DNA from: JBCBSS01 sp039819065 | GTDB taxonomy: Bacteria > Bacteroidota > Bacteroidia > Cytophagales > Cyclobacteriaceae | DNA length: 39,302 bases | Assembly: GCA_039819065.1 (NCBI GenBank) | Contig: JBCBSS010000069.1 | Span: forward strand, 1 to 39,302 | Direction: 5' to 3' | Part shown: piece after piece, positions 16,108 through 23,023 of the stretch | Layout: each line of letters opens with the position of its first letter | How positions within the stretch are numbered: position 1 is the stretch's first letter | Translations under genes and position numbers: made by a program | Notes under the pieces: model-generated | What the model saw: only the letters and a program-made list of their open reading frames with translations | Told to the model about the DNA's origin: nothing | Database searches by the model: none

Positions 16108-16199
16108 ATATGCTCTACCGACTGAGCTACCTCGACAGAGTCGAGGGTGGGATTCGAATCCCGACGTGCCTTGGACACGCTCCACTGCCCTATCGTTAC
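16108..16199 (-). tRNA. Circularly permuted tRNA-like gene P4
   Basis: On the minus strand the 3' half (16199-16139) ends with acceptor strand CCTCGAC. After only TCT (discriminator plus 2 nt) comes the 5' half (16136-16108): GTCGAGG, TA, D-arm GCTC-AGTCGGTA-GAGC, then A and TAT. GTCGAGG/CCTCGAC is a perfect 7-bp stem. The T-arm is a palindromic GGGATTCGAATCCC. The 3' half is longer than usual (61 nt) and contains the hairpin CGTG-TCCAAGG-CACG, so it resembles a class II or expanded tRNA; the anticodon is not clear. The conserved upstream motif (16199-16222) and downstream motif (16082-16103) flank it. Confidence 0.72.
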
Positions 16200-16261
16200 G
16201 AAGTAAGGCTGGTCTAGGACAACGTCTATTTTTGTACTCATATCACCTAAAGAGTAATAGC

Positions 16262-16361
16262 TTTATCAGCGTGGGGCTTTACCATAGGGATTTGCACCCT
16301 TCCCTGAAATCCAGGGCACTACCCCGGTTCTGGTGGTCGAAGTAGCTGAATATAACGACAT
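16262..16361 (-). other. tRNA-like 3'-half element F' with conserved upstream motif
   Basis: A divergent copy of the 24-nt motif (16338-16361) is followed by a segment with the hairpin CCCTG-GATTT-CAGGG and a T-arm-like GGG-TGCAAAT-CCC. No convincing 5' half follows. It could be a decayed permuted gene. Confidence 0.45.
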
Positions 16362-16377
16362 CTTCAAGCAATACATG

Positions 16378-16593
16378 AGCCCTCGACGGGATTTGAACCC
16401 GCACTCTCTCGACAAGTCGAGATTAGCATAAAGCTGGGGATAACACGCTTCCCTACTAAGCTTCCCCGAGAGGCTGTTCGGTGCTGTGGCTTACTGGGCT
16501 ATTCACCTCTTTTCAGCCTTCCGGAAACCCGTACTCTTGCAACCGGTCAATACAGGTGTTTTACCGTGCTCTGCCTCTTGGAGCTACGAGGGC
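16378..16593 (-). other. tRNA-like gene F with an insertion of about 140 nt
   Basis: In normal order: acceptor GCCCTCG/CGAGGGC (7 bp), TA, D-arm GCTC-CAAGAGGCA-GAGC, and T-arm GCGGG-TTCAAAT-CCCGT. About 140 nt more than normal lie between the D-arm and the T-arm, with several hairpins (for example CTCGACTTGTCGAG). I see no group I or II intron core. The closing stem and the D- and T-arms are excellent, so the RNA is likely stable. Confidence 0.6.
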
Positions 16594-16637
16594 TTTTTGT
16601 TTGTTAAAAGGGGCAATAAGCAAATAGTGATAACAAA

Positions 16638-16728
16638 AGGCGTGTTTCCTATTACACCACAGACTCTTTTTTAAATTAAAACCGAGAGTCCGGCGGAACT
16701 CGAATCCGCAGTACCTGGTCCCGAAACC
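16638..16728 (-). tRNA. Circularly permuted tRNA-like gene P3, 8-nt anticodon loop
   Basis: The 3' half (16728-16685) carries T-arm GCGGA-TTCGAGT-TCCGC and acceptor CGGACTC. A linker of 18 nt follows, then the 5' half (16666-16638): GAGTCTG, TG, D-arm GTGT-AATAGGAA-ACAC, G, CCT. GAGTCTG/CGGACTC is a full 7-bp stem with one G-U. Joining CCT to GGTTTCGGGACCAGG restores a 5-bp anticodon stem CCTGG/CCAGG around TTTCGGGA, an 8-nt loop that could present CGG or TCG. The reconstructed RNA is 73 nt. The conserved flanking motifs are at 16728-16751 and 16611-16634. Confidence 0.82.
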
Positions 16729-16798
16729 GAAGTAACACTATTCTACGACACCCTTTATTTTAAGTATCAGAAGGCAACAAGCGAATAGTCACTTACAA

Positions 16799-16870
16799 CA
16801 GCGTCCTACCATTTAGACGATCCCGACGTATCGAGAGCAGGATTCGAACCTCCGTTACTGCTTAGACATC
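16799..16870 (-). tRNA. Circularly permuted tRNA-like gene P2
   Basis: The 3' half (16870-16829) has GGAGG-TTCGAAT-CCTGC (one mismatch) and acceptor TCTCGAT. The 5' half (16827-16799) follows after only two bases (A discriminator, C): GTCGGGA, TC, D-arm GTCT-AAATGGTA-GGAC, G, CTG. GTCGGGA/TCTCGAT pairs at all 7 positions (two G-U). Joining gives about 71 nt with a CTG/CAG anticodon stem and a 10-nt GATGTCTAAG loop region, so the anticodon arm is shortened. The conserved flanking motifs are at 16870-16893 and 16773-16792. Confidence 0.78.
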
Positions 16871-16941
16871 GAAGAATTACTATTCTACGACACTTCCGAT
16901 AATGACAAAAGCATAGAGGTGAAAAGCGAGTAGTGACTATA

Positions 16942-17035
16942 CGGTGCTCTAACCAATTTGAGCTACGAGCCCTTTTTATAAATTCTTTTAGTGGACCCGG
17001 TAGGATTCGAACCTACAACCCCCGGAGTAAAAGTC
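16942..17035 (-). tRNA. Circularly permuted tRNA-Lys(UUU) gene P1
   Basis: The minus strand reads 3' half first (17035-16992): GACTTTTACTCCGG, variable GGGTT, T-arm GTAGG-TTCGAAT-CCTAC, acceptor CGGGTCC, A. A 19-nt AU-rich linker (16991-16973) follows, then the 5' half (16972-16942): GGGCTCG, TA, D-arm GCTC-AAATTGGTTA-GAGC, A, CCG. Joining CCG to GA rebuilds CCGGA-CTTTTAC-TCCGG, a perfect anticodon arm with anticodon TTT. The acceptor pairs at all 7 positions (two G-U). The result is a canonical 75-nt tRNA-Lys cut between nucleotides 29 and 30 and rotated. Flanking sequences CACTACTC (16928-16935) and GAATAGTG (17043-17050) pair imperfectly and would bring the ends together. Confidence 0.9.
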
Positions 17036-17098
17036 GAAGTAACACTATTCTACGACACTCTTAGCTTTATATTTTCAAAATTGAAGGCAATTTTCAAC

Positions 17099-17148
17099 AA
17101 GCCGTTAGGGATTCGAACCCTCTACCTTTTTCAAGGCTTCATCCAACC
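17099..17148 (-). other. Orphan tRNA-like 3' half (first in array)
   Basis: After a copy of the 24-nt motif (17148-17171), the minus strand has GGTTGGATGAAGCC, a variable-arm hairpin CCTT-GAAA-AAGG, a T-loop GGGTTCGAATCCC and AACGGC. The expected 5' half with a complementary acceptor is missing; the sequence runs into a TTGTTG...TTGCCTTC stretch resembling the downstream motif, so the 5' half was probably deleted. Confidence 0.55.
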
Positions 17149-17171
17149 GAAGTAAGGCTTATTTACGGCAC

Positions 17172-17489
17172 TTCAATACTTTTCGGAGCGATTAGCAAAA
17201 AGAGTTTTTTTATTTCGTTTTCAGCGAAGTATCTCTTTTCTATGGCATCCAAAAATGACTTATGTTTTCAAAGATCGTTTGTTGACCCTTTAAGCCAACA
17301 GTTTTGTATGATCGGACGCGTTTGCAACGCGTCCGCTTTGTGCCCTTGTTGGAGTGTTCTCCGACATGTATCGTCATTGTTTTGTTAGTGAAAACACCAA
17401 CAAAGGCTAAGATTTTCAGAGATTGAGTAGCCATCCGCGAGACACGGACAGCGGCTCAGCATCTCCTTGTACTAGGCATCTACGTATAA
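17172..17489. other. Gap between Ro60 gene and array, with dispersed repeats
   Basis: No gene is convincing here. 17316-17334 is a near-perfect palindrome GGACGCGTTTGCAACGCGTC(C) whose core also occurs inverted near 5840. About 17339-17406 (CCCTTGTTGGAG...AACAAAG) resembles 24726-24796. There is no clear terminator after the Ro60 gene, so readthrough into the array is possible. Confidence 0.45.
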
Positions 17490-19010
17490 CTAAATTTCAA
17501 TCTGATCGATTTGAGTTAGCGCGTTTCCTCCTTCTTCGATAGCAGTCAGCACATCAAATATTTTATCCGACCAACCGGCTATCAGGTTCACATCTCCTCT
17601 TTCTACCCTCAATGGTGTATTACCATAACCCATCAAATCGAACAAATACAGTTTAGCGTTTGGAGCAACCTCCCTCCTATACCTATTCCAGGATTTTTGA
17701 AGGGTATTACCTCCATATCTGCTATCCCAAAGCTGAAGATCAGTGAAGAACATCACTTTATCCATCACTCTTCTTTCTTCGATCATTCTATCAATCACGG
17801 TATATCCGTTGGTAGAATACCCAACAGAACCTTCTATTCTCTTTAAATGCTGCACATTAGAAAGAATATTGTCCTTAGGTAGATTCACCTCTTTCCATCG
17901 GTCTCCGAAGATACCAGTGATCACATTTTCAGATCTATTGCTCAAAAGCATGCTCAAGACTAGTCCTATGTCATAACACCTGATCTTGCTCTTTCCTCCT
18001 ACTCCGCCAAACATAGAGCCTGAGACATCAGAAGCGATCAATACTTGTGTATTCAGATCAAAACCACTGATGTTGTCAGCACTAGCCTGAATGGCTTTTT
18101 CAAGTGCATTCAATACCATAGAGATATAGTTGACCCTCATTGGCTGAAGCTCATTGTAAGCAGCCAAAAACCTGAAAGGCAGTTGCTTAGACCTTTTCAC
18201 CTCTTTTGGGTCAGCAAGGGTTTTTACTACTTTTTCAATGGCACTACCCTTTACTTCCGCCTGTAGAATGTTTCTAAGGTTTCTCATCAAGGCCATATAA
18301 CCTAGCCTTCCACTCCCTATTAATTCTTCCCACTTTGCCCTAACAGCAGTCTTTCTTTCCTTCTCACTTTCGAATTTGATCTTTCCAAGTTCCGAAAGCT
18401 CAACTTCCCATGTGTAAGGAACCTGAAGCTCATCTTTGGCGATCTTATTGAAAAGCACTTGCTGATCTTCCGACGTAGCTTTAGGGTGTGACAAGAACAA
18501 TGCATCTTTCAGTGTCACCTCTGCTTTTCTATTATATTTCGCGAATTGATATTCATCGAATTTGTTGAAAGCAGAAGCCAAACCTCTCTGGATTTGCTTA
18601 GAAAGCCTGTTCAGTTTTTTGTCACCGCTTCTTGCGTTAGCCAATTGATAATAAGCCAATAGCTCAGTGATTTCGTCTGCTCTCTGAATGACCCTTGCTG
18701 TTGTTTTACCAACCAATCCATTACCACAATGTATTTTGGACAACTCCGCAAGCAGTACCAATGGCACTGACCTCAGGTACATTTGTTCTCTCGCATAGAT
18801 GGCCAGTTTTGCTACAAACACCGGATCTACTTTACCAATCAGTTCAATGATTCGGTTTAGCTTGTCATTGCATTTTTCGTAGAGTGTATTCGACAAGCTA
18901 GCTGTAACTACACTAGTATAAAGCTCCAACTCAGCAGAAGTTTTGTAAGCAACCTCTACTTGGTGGTTTGTAGTTGTGTATTTTGTTTTGTTTGAAAAAT
19001 TGAACTTCAT
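17490..19010 (-). CDS. rsr: TROVE-domain Ro60 homologue
   Basis: This 506-residue protein has the N-terminal TROVE HEAT-like ring (EQMYLRSVPLVLLAEL, GLASAFNKFDEYQFAKYNRK, LRNILQAEV) and a C-terminal von Willebrand A-like domain with MIDAS motif DVSGS (about residues 328-332) and MFFTDLQLWD. Bacterial Ro60 (Rsr) binds Y RNAs and structured or misfolded RNAs and works with exonucleases. In Salmonella the order is rsr, Y-like RNAs with tRNA-like domains, rtcBA, which parallels this locus. The frame extends to a TTG at 19034, but ATG 19010 is the likely start, about 30 nt after the promoter. It carries the shared operator (19065-19083). Confidence 0.93.
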   Translation of the reverse strand: MKFNFSNKTKYTTTNHQVEVAYKTSAELELYTSVVTASLSNTLYEKCNDKLNRIIELIGKVDPVFVAKLAIYAREQMYLRSVPLVLLAELSKIHCGNGLVGKTTARVIQRADEITELLAYYQLANARSGDKKLNRLSKQIQRGLASAFNKFDEYQFAKYNRKAEVTLKDALFLSHPKATSEDQQVLFNKIAKDELQVPYTWEVELSELGKIKFESEKERKTAVRAKWEELIGSGRLGYMALMRNLRNILQAEVKGSAIEKVVKTLADPKEVKRSKQLPFRFLAAYNELQPMRVNYISMVLNALEKAIQASADNISGFDLNTQVLIASDVSGSMFGGVGGKSKIRCYDIGLVLSMLLSNRSENVITGIFGDRWKEVNLPKDNILSNVQHLKRIEGSVGYSTNGYTVIDRMIEERRVMDKVMFFTDLQLWDSRYGGNTLQKSWNRYRREVAPNAKLYLFDLMGYGNTPLRVERGDVNLIAGWSDKIFDVLTAIEEGGNALTQIDQIEI

Positions 19011-19047
19011 GACCGTATTATTTTGGTGTTTCAATCAATTAATGATT

Positions 19048-19083
19048 CAAAGTTGAATCCCTCCTGCGCAATCTTTTTGCGTA
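19048..19083 (-). promoter_or_regulatory. Ro60 promoter with shared 19-bp operator
   Basis: TACGCAAAAAGATTGCGCA (19083-19065, minus strand), 9 nt, then CAACTTTG (19055-19048) form an operator and -7 element. There is no TTTG at the -33 position, so the promoter probably needs an activator. The WYL regulator gene starts 292 bp away in the opposite direction; a short dispersed repeat occupies 19209-19238 between them. Confidence 0.8.
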
Positions 19084-19374
19084 GTAAAAATATTTTTGAT
19101 TTTTTTGGAAAAAAATTTTGTGAGATGGGTTGAGAGAGATTTTCGAAGCTGTCACTCTACGGTTTGTGACGTAGGAACAAATCCGGGGAATCTCTTAATA
19201 GGCTTAGGATTGCTTCGTCGTACCTCCTCGCAATGACACGCAAACATTGGCAGTCTGCCGTCTTACGTCTTTTGTCTTACTTCTTATGTCTGAAAGCAAG
19301 ATACCAAGTCTTTCAATGTATTAGTTTAGTCAGGGGATTGTGACTTTAGTTAGATGAGATTCAAAAAATAAAAC

Positions 19375-21096
19375 ATGCCAGCAAACAGAAACGCGCTTGT
19401 GCGCTACAAAACAATAGATAACTGTCTTAGAAATAAGTACAGGAAATGGACTCTGGATGATCTCATCGATGCCTGCTCCGATGCATTGTACGAATATGAA
19501 GGCATAGACAAAGGGGTAAGTCGGCGTACGGTGCAGATGGATATTCAGATGATGCGCAGTGAAAAACTGGGCTACAATGCCCCGATAGTGGTCATTGACA
19601 AAAAATATTATGCTTATGAAGACCCGGATTATTCTATCACCAATATCCCGCTCACAGATCAGGATTTGTCTAAAATGACTGAGACAGTAGAATTACTACG
19701 CCAGTTCAAAGGCTTTTCGCATTTCCGCGAGTTGGAAGGTATGGTTCAAAAACTAGAAGATCATGTCTATTCACAAAAAACCAATCAACGGCCGGTAATC
19801 GACTTCGAGAAGAATGAGGACTTGAAGGGTTTGGAATTTCTGGACGAACTGTACCAATCCATTATCAGGAAACGCGCTATTCAACTGACTTATCAATCGT
19901 TTAAGGCGCGCCAGCCTGATACTTTTAACTTTCATCCGTACCTGCTGAAAGAATATCGCAACCGGTGGTTTGTGCTGGGCATCAAAAAGAAAAAGACCCC
20001 ACTTCTCAACCTGGCATTGGACAGAATAGTAGACATAGAAAAAAGTGAGGTATTCTACATAGAAAATAAAGAGTTTGATGCTAAGGAGCACTTCAAAGAT
20101 GCCATTGGTGTCTCCGTAAGTCCTACTTTACCAGCGGAAAAGGTGCTGCTATACATTACCAGAAAGCACGCTCCTTATGTGCTGACCAAGCCTTTTCATC
20201 CATCACAAGAGTTGGTGGAAAAGGATAACTACGGCATCACAATTTCGCTTGAACTCCAACATAACTTTGAATTGGAGAAAGAGATCTTGGGTTTGGGTGA
20301 CGGTGTAAAGGTCATCGGACCGGAACGTCTCAAAAGAAGCATCAAGGAAAGATTGAATGCCGGACTCGATTTGTATAATACAGAAATCAGCGAAAGTGGT
20401 TTGGTATCGGCAGCTAAAAAGTTAGCACACAAAGGTTTTTGCATTCTAAACTATGTGTATACAAAGCGTGAAATCAAGAAGATCGGGGTCATTCTAGAGC
20501 GGCATTTCAATGAAACCTCCAGGGCTGTTTTTGCCAAAAGGCGATTATTGAATGATCTTCCCGAGCTTAAGACCTATTTGTTCAATAAAAACCTCGGCAA
20601 GATCATACGAACCTTCGACCCCAATGCCTTTATAGTCAAAGCCATCTACTTCGACAAGCCAGCCCAGTCTAACTGGTACGTTACCTGGCACCAAGACCAA
20701 ACTATTAACCTAAAGAAAAAGCTTGAGCATGAAGGTTATTATGGCTGGACGCAGAAAGAGAATGTCATCAGTGCTTGCCCTCCAGAAGAAGTAATTAAGA
20801 ATATATTCACCATTAGAATCCACTTGGATGATACCAATGAGGATAATGGTGCGCTAAGGGTTTTGCCAGGAAGCCAAAACAAGAGGCTGTCTGATGAAGA
20901 AATCCAATTGATCACGGGCAATAGCCTTCCCTTCTTGTGTGATGTGTCGGCTGGTGGTATACAAGTGATGAAACCGTTACTACTACACGCTTCTTCTAAG
21001 TCCAAAAGTCAAAAAAGGCGCAGAGTAATCCATTTGGAGTTCGCTTCTGTGCAATTGGCTGACGGCCTGGGTTGGGCGGAATACCAATCGATATGA
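19375..21096 (+). CDS. WYL-domain transcription regulator fused to a phytanoyl-CoA-dioxygenase-like domain
   Basis: This 573-residue protein has an N-terminal winged HTH (about 1-75, VSRRTVQMDIQMMRSEKLGY), a WYL domain (about 160-235, LTYQSF...NFHPYLLKEYRNRWFVLG) and a WCX extension (about 250-335). It continues without a break into a 2-oxoglutarate/Fe(II) dioxygenase of PhyH type (about 343-573) with WHQDQTI (His439, Asp441), HLDDTNEDNGALRVLPGS and LLLHASSKSKSQKRR (His538, Arg). WYL regulators often sense ligands or nucleic acid and recur in defence and RNA-repair loci. It is divergent from the Ro60 operon and is the best candidate reader of the shared operator. The metal triad looks intact, so it may be an enzyme too. 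I know of no described fusion of this type. Confidence 0.88.
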   Translation: MPANRNALVRYKTIDNCLRNKYRKWTLDDLIDACSDALYEYEGIDKGVSRRTVQMDIQMMRSEKLGYNAPIVVIDKKYYAYEDPDYSITNIPLTDQDLSKMTETVELLRQFKGFSHFRELEGMVQKLEDHVYSQKTNQRPVIDFEKNEDLKGLEFLDELYQSIIRKRAIQLTYQSFKARQPDTFNFHPYLLKEYRNRWFVLGIKKKKTPLLNLALDRIVDIEKSEVFYIENKEFDAKEHFKDAIGVSVSPTLPAEKVLLYITRKHAPYVLTKPFHPSQELVEKDNYGITISLELQHNFELEKEILGLGDGVKVIGPERLKRSIKERLNAGLDLYNTEISESGLVSAAKKLAHKGFCILNYVYTKREIKKIGVILERHFNETSRAVFAKRRLLNDLPELKTYLFNKNLGKIIRTFDPNAFIVKAIYFDKPAQSNWYVTWHQDQTINLKKKLEHEGYYGWTQKENVISACPPEEVIKNIFTIRIHLDDTNEDNGALRVLPGSQNKRLSDEEIQLITGNSLPFLCDVSAGGIQVMKPLLLHASSKSKSQKRRRVIHLEFASVQLADGLGWAEYQSI

Positions 21097-21128
21097 TCAA
21101 TTGAGCAGAGATTATTGAGAAAGAGATT

Positions 21129-21362
21129 ATCTTAATGTGAATACCGCTTAACAAAGCGGCAGGATGGTACCTAAAACCCAAAAAAACTGTCTTTTCGATC
21201 CCGATAGCTATCGGGAGAAAATCTTTCTCACTTAGAATGCCGTATTTGAACACTTTCGATGCTCCGAAAAAGAGAGATATCTCACCTGTCTGCCGACAAA
21301 GGCAGGTTTTATTCGATATGACAGGTTTTTTGGGTTTTATATCCGGCATTCACGTTATCTTA
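21129..21362. repeat. Large imperfect inverted repeat (possible MITE or structured RNA)
   Basis: The left arm (TATCTTAATGTGAATACC, then CCTAAAACCCAAAAAAACTG, ending near 21191) pairs with the right arm (from 21320, CAGGTTTTTTGGGTTTTAT, then GGCATTCACGTTATCTTA). The interior holds further hairpins, including CCCGATAGCTATCGGG. It fills the gap between the WYL gene and the Nudix gene, ending 6 bp before the latter's start. Confidence 0.6.
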
Positions 21363-21367
21363 GCACT

Positions 21368-22054
21368 ATGCCTGCATTACAAGATATAAAAGTTGCGGTG
21401 GACGCTGTGGTGTTCGGATATACTTCTAAAGAGGGGCTTCAGGTATTATTGATCAAAAGGGATATTGAGCCCTTTAAAAACACCTGGGCACTTCCGGGTG
21501 GTTTGGTCAAAAATGAAGAGTCGTTGGAGCAAGCGGTAGAAAGAGAGCTGCAAGAAGAATCCGGCGTTGAAATCAATTACCTTGAGCAACTTTACAGCTT
21601 CGGCAAGCCTAATCGCGACCCAAGAAACCGGGTTATTTCCATCACTTATTATGGTTTGGTAAAACCTGATGCATTTGAGTTGAAGGCCAGCACAGATGCC
21701 AACGATGCGGCGTGGTTCAATATCAAATCGTTTCCTAAGCTGGCCTTTGATCATGATCACATCATTTCTGTCGCTATTGATCGCTTGAAAGGCAAAATCG
21801 TGTATGAACCCATTGGCTTCGAGCTATTGGATGAAAAATTCCCTTTTTCTGAGTTAGAAAAACTCTATGCAACGGTGCTTGACCGGCCTTTGGATCGTAG
21901 GAACTTTAAAAAGAAGCTTATGAGCTTTGGGTTCCTGGAAGACTCAGGTGAAAAACAAAAATTAGTTGGTGCCGGAAGGCCCGGTAATCTTTTCAGCTTC
22001 AACAAGGAGAAGTACTTCGAATCCAAAAGAGAAGGTATCAATTTCGAAGTGTAG
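21368..22054 (+). CDS. NrtR-family Nudix-domain transcription regulator
   Basis: This 228-residue protein has an N-terminal Nudix fold with the full signature G-x5-E-x7-RELQEESGV (about residues 44-66) and a C-terminal winged helix (FSELEKLYATVLDRPLDRRNFKKKL...GRPGNLFSF). This is the NrtR layout: a regulator that binds ADP-ribose-type ligands and controls NAD-related genes. It precedes a set of genes that act on ADP-ribose-like compounds (NADAR, PARG-like, KptA), which suits NAD or ADP-ribose sensing. The operator is not identified. Nudix hydrolase activity may be retained because the catalytic Glu residues are present. Confidence 0.85.
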   Translation: MPALQDIKVAVDAVVFGYTSKEGLQVLLIKRDIEPFKNTWALPGGLVKNEESLEQAVERELQEESGVEINYLEQLYSFGKPNRDPRNRVISITYYGLVKPDAFELKASTDANDAAWFNIKSFPKLAFDHDHIISVAIDRLKGKIVYEPIGFELLDEKFPFSELEKLYATVLDRPLDRRNFKKKLMSFGFLEDSGEKQKLVGAGRPGNLFSFNKEKYFESKREGINFEV

Positions 22055-22369
22055 GTCAACCTTAGCTATAAAAGACCTGTCGAATACTACTATTCTGCAG
22101 ACAACCAAATAGTAGCATAAAGCACAAGCGCTATGCCTTTATTTCATCTAGCCAAGACCGTAAACACCATTATTGACATTTAATCTTCTAGGATTTACAA
22201 ACAAAGTATTCTTATTAACGTTATATTAATTACCCTAGAATTGTTATAGCGATTCTAAACTAGCACTATTTCATAACAGCCAAATAATCATTCTACCGAC
22301 TCGCGGAGGGTATTAAGACTTTTGCCGTAAACTGTACTGCGCGCTCAAAGCCAATTAATACAATAGCCA
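22055..22369. other. Intergenic region without a recognised gene
   Basis: This AT-rich stretch contains one imperfect inverted repeat (TACTATT...AATAGTA near 22086-22112). I see no gene or clear promoter. Confidence 0.4.
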
Positions 22370-23023
22370 ATGATTAAATATGTGCTGTACATAGCGGTTG
22401 TATTGTCTCTTCTGTCCGGAATTGCTTATCTCTTCTGGATACAGGAGCTACAATACGCATTGCCAACACCAAAGCCAGATCATCTGGTCGAGACGCATCG
22501 TGGTGACTCGGTAAACCTTCCCACTTCAGTTGACCTGCCTAGTACAGCATTTATCCACTTCTACAATTTCAATTGTCCTTGCTCTCGCTTCAACATCAAA
22601 GAATTCAGAAACATGGTTCACGAGTTCAGGGATACAGAATTTGTTGCTGTATTACAAACCGATGAAACGGACATTGCGTCAATCGATGCTTTTAAACGAA
22701 AATACGACTTAGGCATACCGGTAGTTTTGGATAATGACGGTGCTATCGCCAAATCATTGGGTGTGTATTCTACCCCACAGGCAGTCATTATCAAAGACGG
22801 AAGAATATTCTACAAAGGAAATTATAATAAGGCCAGGTTCTGCACCACCCGTAATACTGCTTTTGCCAGATTGGCATTGACAGCCCTGATGGAAGGCAAG
22901 GAGCCTCCCGTTTTTCCAGAGATAGCTACGACAGCTTATGGATGTAGTTTGCCCACAAATAAGAATGCTACCCAGTATCATGATTTTGTAACGAGAACAA
23001 TAAGAAAATGGAAAACAAATTAG
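22370..23023 (+). CDS. Membrane-anchored thioredoxin-fold protein
   Basis: This 217-residue protein has an N-terminal membrane anchor (about residues 4-24), then a thioredoxin-like domain: FIHFYNFNCPCSRFNIKEF contains a CPC motif in place of CxxC, and GVYSTPQAVIIKDGRI holds the cis-Pro loop. It resembles periplasmic AhpC/TSA-like or DUF6436-type proteins. The CPC motif implies either thiol chemistry unlike a standard thioredoxin or metal binding. The next gene overlaps its end by 16 nt in another frame, so the two are probably translated together. The redox partner is unknown. Confidence 0.75.
   Translation: MIKYVLYIAVVLSLLSGIAYLFWIQELQYALPTPKPDHLVETHRGDSVNLPTSVDLPSTAFIHFYNFNCPCSRFNIKEFRNMVHEFRDTEFVAVLQTDETDIASIDAFKRKYDLGIPVVLDNDGAIAKSLGVYSTPQAVIIKDGRIFYKGNYNKARFCTTRNTAFARLALTALMEGKEPPVFPEIATTAYGCSLPTNKNATQYHDFVTRTIRKWKTN

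Noticed and set aside
16108..16199. A tRNA-Gly(TCC) anticodon arm read from GTGTCCAAGGCAC in unit P4
   Set aside because: Stem and loop lengths do not fit a normal arm at that position; it could equally be a variable arm, so no amino acid was assigned.
16378..16593. A group I intron or tmRNA in the expanded tRNA-like gene
   Set aside because: No group I core segments are recognisable, and the size and layout do not match tmRNA (no tag-coding frame or pseudoknot series seen).
15108..16674. Several open frames across the tRNA-like array (for example 15108-15377, 15609-15923, 16486-16674) that could be read as small proteins
   Set aside because: They are translations of T-arm sequences (GFEPST-type peptides) in antisense to tRNA-like genes and have no independent support.
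16942..17050. An archaeal-type bulge-helix-bulge splice site at the tRNA-Lys halves
   Set aside because: A short GTA/TAC helix with bulges can be drawn for this unit, but it does not hold for the other permuted units, so it was not claimed.
15036..17171. CRISPR array
   Set aside because: The repeated motifs are tRNA arms and irregularly spaced flanking motifs; there are no uniform repeats with uniform spacers.
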